Source of the DNA: Kiloniellales bacterium
GTDB lineage: Bacteria; Pseudomonadota; Alphaproteobacteria; Kiloniellales; JAKSBE01
Assembly (NCBI GenBank): GCA_030066685.1
Contig: JASJBF010000024.1
Location: 1-62,235, forward strand
Reading direction: 5' to 3'
Length of the DNA stretch: 62,235 bases
The stretch's first letter is position 1. Each line of letters opens with the position of its first letter. The notes under the pieces were generated by a model, which ran no database searches, was not told the DNA's origin, and saw only the letters and a list, made by a program, of their open reading frames with translations. The translations under genes were made by a program, and so were the position numbers. This document shows positions 24,006-32,380 of this stretch, piece after piece.

Positions 24006-24359
24006 ATGACCGTTCGACGCATTGTCGCCAACCTCAAGGCGGCGGATCCCAGCTCGGCCCGGGACTTCTATGAGACCCTGCTTGACCTCCAGGTCGTGAT
24101 GGACCTGGGCTGGATCCTGACCTTTGCGGCCGAGGCGTCGGCACCGCCCCAGATCAGCATCGCCAGCGACGGCGGCTCGGGAACGGACGTTCCTGATCTC
24201 TCCATCGAGGTGGACGACTTGGACGAAATCTATCGGCGGGCGATCGCCGCCGGCTACGAGATCGTCTACGAGCTCACCGACGAGCCCTGGGGTGTTCGGC
24301 GCTTTTTCGTCCGCGATCCTCTTGGCCGGACCCTGAACATCCTGTCCCATTCGGATTAG
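24006..24359 (+). CDS. VOC (glyoxalase/bleomycin-resistance/dioxygenase) superfamily protein
   Basis: The ATG at 24006 has GGAG 8 bp upstream; this gives 117 residues, one VOC module with paired beta-alpha-beta-beta-beta units. MTVRRIVANLKAADPSSARDFYETLLDLQVVMDLGWILTFA forms the first half; DLSIEVDDLDEIYRRAIAAGYEIVYELTDEPWGVRRFFVRDPLGRTLNILSH forms the second, with the typical W/Y-G-x-R-x-F-x-V-x-D-P-x-G-x-x-x-N ending. Metal ligands cannot be assigned surely (candidate Glu in SIEVDD). The substrate is unknown. It stands alone between the phoD element and the glycosylase. Confidence 0.85.
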   Translation: MTVRRIVANLKAADPSSARDFYETLLDLQVVMDLGWILTFAAEASAPPQISIASDGGSGTDVPDLSIEVDDLDEIYRRAIAAGYEIVYELTDEPWGVRRFFVRDPLGRTLNILSHSD

Positions 24360-24439
24360 GCGCGCCCTCGCCAAGCCGGAGACGGCGGCACGGGGTCCAG
24401 GATTGATCGCGGACGGCGGGCGGGGGAGGATGGCCCGCC

Positions 24440-25339
24440 ATGCCGGAGCTGCCCGACATCACCGACTACATCGAGGCCCTGAAGCCGCGGCTGCTCGGCC
24501 AGCCCCTGGCCGGGATCCGGCGCAGCAGCCCCTTCCTGCTGCGCAGCGTCGCGCCGCCGCTGGCGGCCTTCACGGACCGCCCGGCGGTCGAGATCCTGCG
24601 CCTTGGCAAGCGCATCGCCCTGGGCTTCGAGGGCGACCTCTGGCTGGTCCTGCACCTGATGATCGCCGGCCGTCTGCACTGGAAGGAGGCGGGCGCGGAG
24701 ATCCCTGGGAAGCGCGGCCTGGCGGCCTTCGATTTCCCGACGGGGACCCTGATCCTGACCGAGGCGGGGTCCAAGAGGCGCGCCTCGCTCCACGCCGAGG
24801 CGGGACGCGCGGCCATGCTGGCGCACCATCCCGGCGGGCTGGAGGTCCTGGAGACGACGCTGGCCGACTTCGCCGCCGCCCTGCGGCGGGAGAACCACAC
24901 CGTGAAGCGCGCCCTGACCGACCAGCGGATCTTCAGCGGCATCGGCAACGCCTATTCGGACGAGATCCTGCACCGGGCGCGGCTCTCGCCGGTCGCCATG
25001 ACCGCCAAGCTCGGCGATGCCGAGGTCGAGCGGCTCTTCGCCGGGGCCCGGGAGACCCTGAACGCGTGGTGCGACCGCCTGCGCCGGGAGACCGGCGACG
25101 GCTTTCCCGGCAAGGTCACCGCCTTTCGGCCCGAGATGGCGGTGCATGGCAAGTTCGGCCAGCCCTGTCCGGTCTGCGGCACGGAAGTCCAGCGGATCCG
25201 CCACGCCAGCAACGAGACCAACTACTGCCCGCGCTGCCAGACCGAGGGCCGGATCCTGGCCGACCGCTCGCTTTCCCGCCTGCTCAAGTCCGACTGGCCG
25301 CGCAACATCGAAGAGCTGGAGGGCAGGCGCAAGGCGTGA
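24440..25339 (+). CDS. Fpg/Nei-family DNA glycosylase, paralogue lacking the zinc-finger Arg
   Basis: These base-excision enzymes remove oxidised bases and cut the backbone by beta/delta elimination. The N-terminal catalytic PELPD (Pro2 after Met removal, Glu3) is present, as is the lysine in [10 protein letters not shown]. The helix-two-turn-helix region ([31 protein letters not shown]) is intact. The C-terminal zinc finger is C-x2-C-x16-C-x2-C (CPVCG...NYCPRC). In E. coli Fpg an arginine in the zinc finger contacts DNA; the matching place here reads SNETNYC, with Asn. It therefore belongs to the paralogous Fpg/Nei subgroup rather than mutM proper. 299 residues, single gene. Confidence 0.9.
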   Translation: MPELPDITDYIEALKPRLLGQPLAGIRRSSPFLLRSVAPPLAAFTDRPAVEILRLGKRIALGFEGDLWLVLHLMIAGRLHWKEAGAEIPGKRGLAAFDFPTGTLILTEAGSKRRASLHAEAGRAAMLAHHPGGLEVLETTLADFAAALRRENHTVKRALTDQRIFSGIGNAYSDEILHRARLSPVAMTAKLGDAEVERLFAGARETLNAWCDRLRRETGDGFPGKVTAFRPEMAVHGKFGQPCPVCGTEVQRIRHASNETNYCPRCQTEGRILADRSLSRLLKSDWPRNIEELEGRRKA

Positions 25340-25412
25340 CCCGGCGGCCCGGGAGGCCGGCGCGCGCCAGGGTTAACCAAGGCTTCAGGCCGCCGACCTT
25401 AGGATCCGGGCC

Positions 25413-26126
25413 ATGCCACACGATCTGCCGTCGCCCGACCTCGGAGTCTTCACCTGCTCGCACGTGATCGAGGAGAGGCAGCCGATCCTCCACGTCTCCC
25501 ATGACGCCGACGGGGATTGGCAGTTCCTCTGCGGCCAGGATCACCGCGACCTGCCGTCGGAGAGCTGCAGGCTGGTCTGCCTGAAGCACCTTCTGGCGCG
25601 CGACGCCTCGCTGGCACCGCTGGTCGGCAAGCTCTGCCGCCACTGGTCGGCCTGGCGCGAGACGCCCGACGCGGCCTGGGAGCTCCAGGACGACCTGGAG
25701 ACCACCATTCGGGACAACATCGCCGAGTTCGGCTGGCACGTCATGCTGGTCTCGGGGGACGCCGACGGGCCGGGCTTCGGCTATTCGATCGGCCTCTTCG
25801 AGGCCTTCGCGCGGCCGGAGATCCTGATCGTCGGCCTCAATGCCGAGCTCATGCACGCCATGATCAACGCGATCGGCGAAGACCTGAAGGCCGGCGCGGT
25901 CTTCGAGGCGGAGGGGCGCCACGCCGGGATCATCGACGGTTTCGACTGCGCGATGCGGGCGGTGGCGCCGGCGCACTATCCGGACTACCTCGGCTACGCC
26001 CGCTGGTACTACGGCGGCGACGACTTCCCGGTCCTGCACTGCGTCTGGCCCGACAGGGCGGGGCGCTTCCCCTGGGAAGACGGCTTCGATCCGGACTTGC
26101 GCGACATCCAGCCGGACCTGCGGTGA
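25413..26126 (+). CDS. DUF4262-like protein with N-terminal DUF2185-like segment
   Basis: The 237-residue cytosolic protein has two visible parts. Residues about 10-65 (VFTCSHVIEERQPILHVSHDADGDWQFLCG...SCRLVCLKHLLARD) resemble the small cysteine-containing DUF2185-type module. Residues about 95-235 (DNIAEFGWHVMLVSGDADGPGFGYSIGLFEAFARPEILIVGL...WYYGGDDFPVLHCVWPDRAGRFPWEDGF) have the G-x-GF-Y-S-x-GL and HCVWPD-x-x-G-x-FPW patterns of DUF4262 proteins. Such proteins occur as immunity or accessory genes, but the role here is unknown. The next gene begins 1 bp after its stop, so the two are probably co-transcribed. Confidence 0.75.
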   Translation: MPHDLPSPDLGVFTCSHVIEERQPILHVSHDADGDWQFLCGQDHRDLPSESCRLVCLKHLLARDASLAPLVGKLCRHWSAWRETPDAAWELQDDLETTIRDNIAEFGWHVMLVSGDADGPGFGYSIGLFEAFARPEILIVGLNAELMHAMINAIGEDLKAGAVFEAEGRHAGIIDGFDCAMRAVAPAHYPDYLGYARWYYGGDDFPVLHCVWPDRAGRFPWEDGFDPDLRDIQPDLR

Positions 26127-26127
26127 G

Positions 26128-27489
26128 GTGGCGGCGGCGCGCCAGGCGCTGAAGCAGGGCATCGCCCTCCAGAAGGCCGGCCGGCTTCTTGGTGCAGCTC
26201 GGGTCTACGCCCGGCTCGTCAAGGAGGATGACCGCAACGCCGACGCCTGGCACCTGCTGGGCACGGTGGAGATCGGCCGCGGCAACTTCGACGCGGCCGA
26301 GCGGCTGATCGGCAAGGCCCTGGCGCTGCAGCCGGACAACGCAGTCTTCCATCACAACCTGGCCTACGTGCTGGGCGCCCAGAGCCGGACCGGGGAGGCC
26401 GAGGCCGGCTATCGACGGGCCGTCGCGCTGGACCCGGACTACGCCGAAGCGCACTTCAACCTGGCGCAGTCGATCCGGGTCACGCCGGGCGATCCGCTGA
26501 TCGCCTCGCTGCAGCGCCTGCTGACCAAGCCTCGGCTGTCTCAGTCGGCGCGCTGCTTTCTGGGCTTTGCGGCCGGCAAGGTCTACGACGACCTGGGCGA
26601 CTGCGACCGCGCCTTCGGGCACTACCTGGAGGGCAACCGGGCCAAGGGCGCCCGGCCCAACCCGGCCTACGGCGGCGCCTACCTCGAGCGCATCCTCGCG
26701 GTCTGCGATCGCGCGCTCCTGGCCACCCGGCCGCGGGGCGGCGGGGGCCGCGCCACCCCGGTCTTCATCGTCGGGATGCCGCGCTCGGGGACCTCGCTGG
26801 CCGAGCAGGTCCTGGCCAGCCACCCCGCGGTCTTCGGCGCGGGCGAGCTGCCCTACCTCGACCGCATCGCCGAGGCGCTCGGCGGCCGCTGCCCGGGCGA
26901 CGCGGTCTATCCGGAGTGCCTGCCCGCTGTGCCGCGGCCGGTCCTGGAGGGCTTCGCCGAGAGCTATCGCAAGGAGAGCCTGGCCCCGGCCGCCGGCGCG
27001 GCGGTCGTCACAGACAAGGCGCCGCTGAACTTCCGCCACCTGGGCCTGATTGCCCTGCTGTTTCCCGAAGCGCGGATCGTGCACTGCCGCCGCGATGCCC
27101 TGGACACCTGCCTGTCCTGCTTCTTCCAGAACTTCGCCAGGGGCCAGGAGTACAGCTTCGATCTCGCCGCGCTCGGCCGCTTCTACCGGGACTATCGCAG
27201 GATGATGGCGGCCTGGGCCGAGGTCCTGCCGCTCGAGATCTTCGACCTCGACTACGAGGACCTCGTCGGCGACCTCGAGGGCGTCGGCCGCCGGCTCCTG
27301 GCCTTCTGCGGGCTGGACTGGCATCCGGACTGCGCGCGCTTCTTCGAGACCCGGCGCCCGGTCCTGACGGCCAGCCGGATGCAGGTGCGCCGGCCGCTCT
27401 ACGCCTCCTCGATCGGCAAGTGGCGGCGCTACGCGCACCACCTGGGCCCGCTGATCGAAGCCCTCGGCCCCTACGCCAAAGGGCAGTGA
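26128..27489 (+). CDS. TPR-domain sulfotransferase
   Basis: The 453-residue product (GTG start directly after the previous stop) combines three TPR units at about 1-120 (AWHLLGTVEIGRGNFDAAERLIGKALALQPDNAVFHHNLAYVLGAQ) with a C-terminal sulfotransferase domain. The PAPS-binding loop is PVFIVGMPRSGTSLAEQVLASHP (about 212-234); the 3'-phosphate part is IVHCRRDALDTCLSCFFQNF. FDLDYEDLVGD and LAFCGLDW are typical of the Sulfotransfer_3 group. Known relatives resemble tyrosylprotein sulfotransferases, but the acceptor is unknown here. No membrane segment is seen. Confidence 0.88.
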   Translation: MAAARQALKQGIALQKAGRLLGAARVYARLVKEDDRNADAWHLLGTVEIGRGNFDAAERLIGKALALQPDNAVFHHNLAYVLGAQSRTGEAEAGYRRAVALDPDYAEAHFNLAQSIRVTPGDPLIASLQRLLTKPRLSQSARCFLGFAAGKVYDDLGDCDRAFGHYLEGNRAKGARPNPAYGGAYLERILAVCDRALLATRPRGGGGRATPVFIVGMPRSGTSLAEQVLASHPAVFGAGELPYLDRIAEALGGRCPGDAVYPECLPAVPRPVLEGFAESYRKESLAPAAGAAVVTDKAPLNFRHLGLIALLFPEARIVHCRRDALDTCLSCFFQNFARGQEYSFDLAALGRFYRDYRRMMAAWAEVLPLEIFDLDYEDLVGDLEGVGRRLLAFCGLDWHPDCARFFETRRPVLTASRMQVRRPLYASSIGKWRRYAHHLGPLIEALGPYAKGQ

Positions 27490-27514
27490 TATCGGCCAGG
27501 AGTCGAGTTTCTCA

Positions 27515-27539
27515 TACCCCACATAGTGACTTCGGGGTA
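27515..27539. other. Short inverted repeat upstream of sensor kinase
   Basis: TACCCC and GGGGTA flank 13 nt in the AT-richer gap 27490-27702. It could be an operator or a weak terminator of the sulfotransferase gene. Nothing else stands out in this gap. Confidence 0.25.
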
Positions 27540-27702
27540 AACCAAATTAGCTATTTAATTTCAGACGCTTAGCATTGTCTCCATAACCGATTTTTCAGGC
27601 TTGCCACCCTAGCTTGACCGTCTGGTCGCTCGGGACCGCCGGCCCTCCGGGCGACGGGCGGTCCGGCGCGAAAAGAGTCCAAGAATCGGGTGAAGCCGTC
27701 CC

Positions 27703-28947
27703 ATGTCTACGGGCCTCGTCGCCGTCCTGTCGGTCTTGCTGGCAGTCGTGTTGCTGGAGCGCCTGGCGGCCCGGCGGAAGGCGGCGGAACGGACGACTCA
27801 GCTGCCCCGGCTCGCCCTGGAGGACGCCGCGGTCGCGGTTCTGTGGATCGATCCCGCCGGCCGGCTGCTCTACGCCAATCGCCGTGCCTGCGAAAGCCTG
27901 GGCTACGATCGCGACGAACTGCTCTCGAAGACCATTCACGACCTCGATCCGACGCTGGGCGCCGAACGCTGGCAGGCGCGCTGGCAAAGCCTGACCGACC
28001 AAGGCTCGCTGCGCTTCGAGGCCAACCACAGGCGTCGCGACGGCACGATCCTGCCCGTCGAAATCGGCGCGAACCTGGTCGACCCCGGCGGCCAGCGCTA
28101 CGCCTGCGCCTTTCTGCGCGACCTCACCGCCCTGAAGTCGGCCCAGGCGGCGCTGCGCCGGGCCAAGGACATCGCGGCCTCGGCCAGGTCCGCGAACGAC
28201 GCGAAGTCCATGTTCCTGGCCAACGTGAGCCACGAGCTGCGGACCCCGCTGACCTCGATCATCGGCTTCTCGGAGGTCCTGCTGCAGGAGCGCTACGGCG
28301 CGCTCGGCAGCCGCGAGTACCGGCAGTTCGCCGAAAGCATCCGCGAGAGCGGCGGCGATCTGCTGGGCCTGATCAACGACATCCTCGACATCTCCAAGAT
28401 CGAGGCGGGACGCATGGAGCTCTGCGAGGAGGACGCGGAGCTCGCCCACGTCGTCCAGGCCTGCCTGAGGCTGATCGGACAGCGCGCCCAGGATGCCGGG
28501 CTGACGGTCGTCGATGAGGTGCCGTCGGATCTGCCGCGGGTCTGCGTCGACGTCCGGCTGCTGAAGCAGATCCTGCTCAACCTCCTGTCCAATGCCATCA
28601 AGTTCACCCCGGAGGGTGGCAGCGTGACCCTGGCCGCAGGTCGCGAAGCCGACGGCGGCCTCTGGCTCTCGGTCCAGGACAGCGGCATCGGCATCGCCCG
28701 CCAGCACCACGAGCTGGTCTTCGAGCCCTTCGAGCAGGTCGACAACGTCAGATCGCGGCGCTACCCCGGGACCGGCCTGGGCCTGCCCATCGCAAAAAAG
28801 ATCGTCGAGCTGCACGGCGGCAGGGTCGCGCTGGAGAGCGAACTCGCGGAGGGGACCAAGATCACCCTGCGCCTGCCTGCCGCGCGTGTCCTCGGCCCGA
28901 GAGCGCCGGCCCAGACCGAAGCCGCCAATATTCGCCGCCTGTCGTGA
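27703..28947 (+). CDS. PAS sensor histidine kinase
   Basis: The 414-residue kinase has one N-terminal membrane segment (LVAVLSVLLAVVLLERLAA), then a PAS domain (about 38-150; AVLWIDPAGRLLYANRRACESLGYDRDELL). HisKA carries the phospho-His in NVSHELRTPLTSIIGFSEVLL (about 180), followed by DILDISKIEAGRMEL. The HATPase has NLLSNAIKFTPEGG, DSGIGIARQHHELVFEPFEQVD and GTGLGLPIAKKIVELHGG. No receiver is attached and no response regulator is adjacent, so it is an orphan kinase. It resembles the PleC/DivJ-type kinases of alphaproteobacteria only in general architecture. Confidence 0.92.
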   Translation: MSTGLVAVLSVLLAVVLLERLAARRKAAERTTQLPRLALEDAAVAVLWIDPAGRLLYANRRACESLGYDRDELLSKTIHDLDPTLGAERWQARWQSLTDQGSLRFEANHRRRDGTILPVEIGANLVDPGGQRYACAFLRDLTALKSAQAALRRAKDIAASARSANDAKSMFLANVSHELRTPLTSIIGFSEVLLQERYGALGSREYRQFAESIRESGGDLLGLINDILDISKIEAGRMELCEEDAELAHVVQACLRLIGQRAQDAGLTVVDEVPSDLPRVCVDVRLLKQILLNLLSNAIKFTPEGGSVTLAAGREADGGLWLSVQDSGIGIARQHHELVFEPFEQVDNVRSRRYPGTGLGLPIAKKIVELHGGRVALESELAEGTKITLRLPAARVLGPRAPAQTEAANIRRLS

Positions 28948-29092
28948 GGCCGACTCCTGGTAAACGGTTGGTTACTATATAAGTATAGAAGAAATACCTG
29001 TGTGACATTACCTGTGACGAAAACATTTATTAACAGATTCCGGGCAGTATTCATAAGTCTGTCTGTTTGGATATCGGGAAGGGATGGCGTTC

Positions 29093-29266
29093 ATGTCGCA
29101 CCTCAAGAATTTCGTCAGGGACGAATCCGGCGCGACCTCCATGGAATACGCCTTTATTGCTGCCCTGATCGGTCTCGCCATCGTCGGTGGACTGACGACG
29201 CTCGGCACCTCGGTCGACAGCGCTTTCCAGGGCTTCGCCACGCACCTCAGCACAAACACCCCCTGA
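29093..29266 (+). CDS. Flp/Fap-type pilin subunit
   Basis: The ATG at 29093 is best placed relative to the Shine-Dalgarno GGGAAGGG (29076-29083); an ATG at 29084 would add three residues. The 57-residue prepilin has a short leader and the Flp signature RDESGATSMEYAFIAALIGLAIVGGLTTLG, with Glu and Tyr in the processing motif (G/ATSMEY). Flp pilins form tight-adherence (Tad) pili. No tad/cpa genes are in the window, so the assembly machinery must be elsewhere. The upstream 28948-29080 is AT-rich (TATATAAG at about 28976) and is the probable promoter. A strong terminator follows. Confidence 0.9.
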   Translation: MSHLKNFVRDESGATSMEYAFIAALIGLAIVGGLTTLGTSVDSAFQGFATHLSTNTP

Positions 29267-29360
29267 TCGACGCGGGAGACACTCCCCAGGGCGGGGCCTG
29301 CGCCCTGGAGAGCAGCCCGGCCGGAGCGTCGGCGATCAAGACAGGCCTCGATGGATCGGC

Positions 29361-29393
29361 AAGAGACCTGGCCCTGAGCGGCCGAGGTCTCTT
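29361..29393 (+). terminator. Intrinsic terminator after the Flp pilin gene
   Basis: AAGAGACCT and AGGTCTCTT make a 9-bp stem with a GGCC/GGCC extension inside, followed by CGTCTTT. It ends the pilin transcript. The remainder of 29267-29565 holds no gene. Confidence 0.7.
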
Positions 29394-29565
29394 CGTCTTT
29401 CCGGGGGTGGCTTCTCCGAGGCGGCCGTCCCGCTGATACTAAGGAGCCTGGAGCTTCGGCGGCTCCCGCCGGCGATCCGACCTCGGCGTCCGCGGGCATA
29501 CGCCGTCCGCGCGGCCGCCCGCGGGATCGCGGCTCCGAGAGGCGTGCGCCGCGGCGGCGCGGCGC

Positions 29566-30087
29566 CTACCAGCGAAGGATCAGGTAGCCGTTGCGGACTT
29601 CGTAGCTCTCCAGGCGGGACAGGAAGCTCATGCCCAGGAGCGAGATCGACATCGGCGCATCGTTGACGATGGCATCGACGTCCTCCAGGTAGATCTCCTC
29701 GATCCGCAGGTCGCGGAGCCGGACCGGCGCGGCCCGGCCGTAGCCGTTGGCGGTCTTGGTGCGGATCGTGTAGTTCAGTTCGTCGAAGTTGATGCCGATC
29801 GCGTCGGCGGCCTCGTGGTTGAGGAAGATGCCGCTGGCACCGGTGTCGACCAGGAAGGGCACCTCGGCGCCGTCGATCATCACGTCAAGGTAGTAATGGC
29901 CGTCCCGGGACACCGGGATGCTCATCTCGTTGCCGCTGTATTGCATGGGCGCTTCGCTGCGGGCCACGGCCGCGGTCTGCGGCGCCCTGTCGGCCGCCGG
30001 TCCGCTCCAGTCCTGCTTCGCGAGGAAACTGGCCCCGAAGACCACGAAACCGACCAGGAACACCGTCCTGATGGACCACCAGAGCAT
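29566..30087 (-). CDS. Membrane-anchored retropepsin-like aspartic protease (TIGR02281 type)
   Basis: The 173-residue product has an N-terminal membrane anchor (IRTVFLVGFVVFGASFLA) and a periplasmic protease domain. GHYYLDVMIDGAEVPFLVDTGASGIFLNHEAADAIGI carries the single catalytic DTGA motif; the flap and C-terminal hydrophobic loop are ISLLGMSFLSRLESYEVRNGYLIL. One active-site Asp per chain means it must dimerise, as retroviral proteases do. This family is common in alphaproteobacteria. It is a single gene, convergent with the Flp pilin; substrates are unknown. Confidence 0.9.
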   Translation of the reverse strand: MLWWSIRTVFLVGFVVFGASFLAKQDWSGPAADRAPQTAAVARSEAPMQYSGNEMSIPVSRDGHYYLDVMIDGAEVPFLVDTGASGIFLNHEAADAIGINFDELNYTIRTKTANGYGRAAPVRLRDLRIEEIYLEDVDAIVNDAPMSISLLGMSFLSRLESYEVRNGYLILRW

Positions 30088-30270
30088 CGCTCTTCCCCCC
30101 TGTGCTGCTGCGAACGGCAGTGGAGGCTCAAGTATCCCGCGCTTCGTATAAGGCTCTGTTAACGGGCGGAAGAGGAATTTATTCCTGAATCTGTCGGCCC
30201 GCCCCGCGAGGCCCCGGACCGGTCACGCGGTTCCATGCGGTGCCGCCAGATACCGGCGGATCCGGCGCCG

Positions 30271-30867
30271 TCAGCGGTGCCGGTTCTGCGAGGGCTGCGC
30301 CAGGGCGGGCAGGTTCACCTCCGGCGGCGCGGTCAGGGTTTGGAGATCCTCGCGCGAGCTCTGGTGCTCGAACTCGAGGGGCCTCTCGGCCTCCGCCGGC
30401 ACCTTCGGCGGCAGCTTGGGCTGCGGCGCGGCGTAGAACTTCTTCTCGCGCTGCTCGAGGCTCGGCTGGAAGGGCTTGCCCATCATCAGGGGCTGGCCCT
30501 TGCTTTCGGCCTCGCGCTTGGCGCCGTGCATCTGCTTCGCCAGCTGCTTGTCCCAGGGCAGGACGTAGGCCCGGGGCTCGGTCACGCCTTCCATTTCCAG
30601 CCAGACGTAGATCGCCTCGCCTTCCTTCATGCGGGTGCCGAGGACCTGGGCCTGCTTGGCCTGGCGGTGCAGCCATTCCAGATCGGCCGGCTTCGGCCGG
30701 CTCAGCAGATCGGTCATGGTGAAGTAGGCGACGGGCAGGAAGAAGGCCAGGGTGCAGAGCGCGGTGCACTTCAGCCAGACCTTGCGCGGTGTCCAGATGG
30801 CGATGCTGCCCAGGATGCCGGCCAGCACCGTGACGCCGGCGAAGAACGGAAGCAGCTCGTTCATCAC
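30271..30867 (-). CDS. Membrane protein of the MotA/ExbB-like unit (third gene)
   Basis: The 198-residue product has two N-terminal membrane segments (LLPFFAGVTVLAGILGSIAIW and CTALCTLAFFLPVAYFTMTDLL). An extramembrane region follows: KPADLEWLHRQAKQAQVLGTRMKEGEAIYVWLEMEGVTEPRAYVLPWDKQLAKQMHGAKREAESKGQPLMMGKPFQPS, then a Pro/Gln/Glu-rich tail. The EAIYVWLE....PRAYVLPWD...A..... pattern is a recognisable small-protein signature, but I cannot name the family. Its ATG overlaps the stop of the preceding gene by 4 bp (ATGA), so it belongs to the same operon as the channel and the DUF2135-like protein. Confidence 0.75.
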   Translation of the reverse strand: MMNELLPFFAGVTVLAGILGSIAIWTPRKVWLKCTALCTLAFFLPVAYFTMTDLLSRPKPADLEWLHRQAKQAQVLGTRMKEGEAIYVWLEMEGVTEPRAYVLPWDKQLAKQMHGAKREAESKGQPLMMGKPFQPSLEQREKKFYAAPQPKLPPKVPAEAERPLEFEHQSSREDLQTLTAPPEVNLPALAQPSQNRHR

Positions 30868-31478
30868 GACCTCGCGGCGCGCAGCGGCTTTGGCAGGTCG
30901 TGAACGCTGCCGGGCAGAAGATAGCCTTCCCGGTCCAGCGAGAAGCGGAAGGCGGTCAGCTCCTCGCCGTCGCGCCGCAGCGTCACCTGGGTGTTGAGGA
31001 TCTGGCGCGCCGCCTCCTTGGGGTTGCGCTTGATGCTGACCACGATCGACACCGGCAGCGGGAAGATGCCCTCGTTGTTGCGGTACATGTGGACGTTGAC
31101 CGTGTACTCGCCGGCCGGCACGCCGCGGCTGTAGGAGACCTCGTAGTTCAGGTTGGTGACGTCGGCCTGGCGGCCGAGGTCGTCGCGCAGCAGGTTGAAG
31201 ATCTGGCCGCCCTTGTTGGAATAGCCGACCGGCACGTCGCCGGGCGCCTCGACCCAGAGGTCGACGTCGGCGTCGACGCTGTCGGACCAGCGCAGCTCGA
31301 CGATCACGTTGCCCGGGCTGTCGATGCTCTCCTTGGCCTTGGCCGGCGGGTTGAGGTGCGGCAGCAGCAGAATCACCATCGCCACGAAGCCGGCGAGGGC
31401 GAGCAGGATCACGTCACGGAAGACGGTGTCCGTGCCCTCCTCGTCGTCGAAGAAATCAAGATTCGGCATGGTGTTCAC
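30864..31478 (-). CDS. Single-pass membrane protein with DUF2135-like periplasmic domain
   Basis: The 204-residue product has an acidic cytoplasmic N-terminus (MPNLDFFDDEEGTDTVFRD), one membrane helix (VILLALAGFVAMVILLLPHL) and a periplasmic beta domain. This topology matches MotB/ExbD/TolR, which supply the proton-carrying helix. No Asp lies inside the hydrophobic core, although Asp residues precede it (TVFRD). The periplasmic part reads VIVELRWSDSVDADVDLWVEAPGDVPVGYSNKGGQ...GVPAGEYTVNVHMYRNN, the D-x-D-x-D-L-W/H pattern of DUF2135/YfaP-type beta-sandwich domains that probably bind calcium. No OmpA or TolR domain is present. It overlaps the channel gene by 23 bp. Confidence 0.75.
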   Translation of the reverse strand: MNTMPNLDFFDDEEGTDTVFRDVILLALAGFVAMVILLLPHLNPPAKAKESIDSPGNVIVELRWSDSVDADVDLWVEAPGDVPVGYSNKGGQIFNLLRDDLGRQADVTNLNYEVSYSRGVPAGEYTVNVHMYRNNEGIFPLPVSIVVSIKRNPKEAARQILNTQVTLRRDGEELTAFRFSLDREGYLLPGSVHDLPKPLRAARS

Positions 31479-32214
31479 CGAATTCGATCAAGCCGGTGAT
31501 CAGCTTCGCGGTGCCGCCGGCCAGGAGCCGGTAGTTGGCCATGAGCCAGAGGTTGAGGATCGCGCCGACCAGGGTGGTGTAGAGCGCGGTCGACATGCCC
31601 GCGACCAGGGTCGAGACCATGGGCGAGACCGATTCGATGTCGGAGGCCTTCTCCGGATCGACGCCGGACAGGGCGATGATGAAGCCGACCACCGTGCCGA
31701 CCAGGCCGAGCAGGACCAGGCTGCCGGCGATGTGCCGGATGCCCGAAATGCGCTGGCTCAGCTTGATCCGCATCGCGGCGGAGAGGATCGCGCGGCTGCC
31801 GTCGCTGCGGCCGCGGACCTGCGCCAGGTAGGCGGCGGCCTTGGAGGGCACCAGGGGATCGAAATCGTGCAACAGGTTCAGCTCGCGGCTGGTCTGCCAG
31901 ACCCGAAGGGCGCAGAACACCAGGCCGACCAGAAAGACGAGGAAGATGATCGCGCAAAGGCGGGTCTGGTCGGCCATCGTCACCATCTCGACGAAGCCCT
32001 GGAACCAGGCCGCGCCCAGAAGGGCGAAGGCGATGATGTTCAGTAGCGTGAAGCGGAACAGCAGGAGGAACTGGAAAGGCGTCTGCTCGTTGGGCCGGAA
32101 CTGGGACATGATCCAGGCCAGCTGGCGATTGCCGGCGAATTGATCGCTGCCGTGGAGTTCGGCGCCTGCGGTCAGGCCATGTGCCTCTCTAGCGGCTGGG
32201 GCGGTCGGTCCCAT
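31456..32214 (-). CDS. MotA/TolQ/ExbB-like proton channel subunit
   Basis: The 252-residue product has about three to four membrane helices: FLLLFRFTLLNIIAFALLGAAWF, LCAIIFLVFLVGLVFCALRVW, IAGSLVLLGLVGTVVGFIIALSG and VAGMSTALYTTLVGAILNLWLMANY. The last two carry the MotA/TolQ/ExbB signature (L.GT..G.I.AL and GM..AL.TTL.G.....). Such proteins form pentamers that conduct protons and drive a partner helix dimer. The ATG at 32214 has GAGGAG 8 bp upstream. It is the first gene of a three-gene unit and lies 166 bp downstream of the type I secretion genes on the same strand. Confidence 0.88.
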   Translation of the reverse strand: MGPTAPAAREAHGLTAGAELHGSDQFAGNRQLAWIMSQFRPNEQTPFQFLLLFRFTLLNIIAFALLGAAWFQGFVEMVTMADQTRLCAIIFLVFLVGLVFCALRVWQTSRELNLLHDFDPLVPSKAAAYLAQVRGRSDGSRAILSAAMRIKLSQRISGIRHIAGSLVLLGLVGTVVGFIIALSGVDPEKASDIESVSPMVSTLVAGMSTALYTTLVGAILNLWLMANYRLLAGGTAKLITGLIEFGEHHAES

Positions 32215-32380
32215 CTGCGCTCTCCTCGTGTCGTCAAGCCCTCGGGCGGGCGGGCGGCGACGGGCTCTTGCCGTCGGGAGAGTCTCGCATTCCTGCGATT
32301 CCGCCGGGCGCCTTCGCCCTGGACAATGCCGCAGTCTATGTCCTTAAGGTTAACGCAGGCTTTACGGCCCGGAGGCCGGC

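Noticed and set aside
29093-29266. Tad pilus locus
   Set aside because: Only the pilin gene is present; no cpa/tad genes lie within the window.
30271-32214. Zorya-type defence system
   Set aside because: ZorA-like extended tail, a ZorB OmpA-type domain, and ZorC/D/E partners are all absent; the second gene carries a DUF2135-like domain instead.
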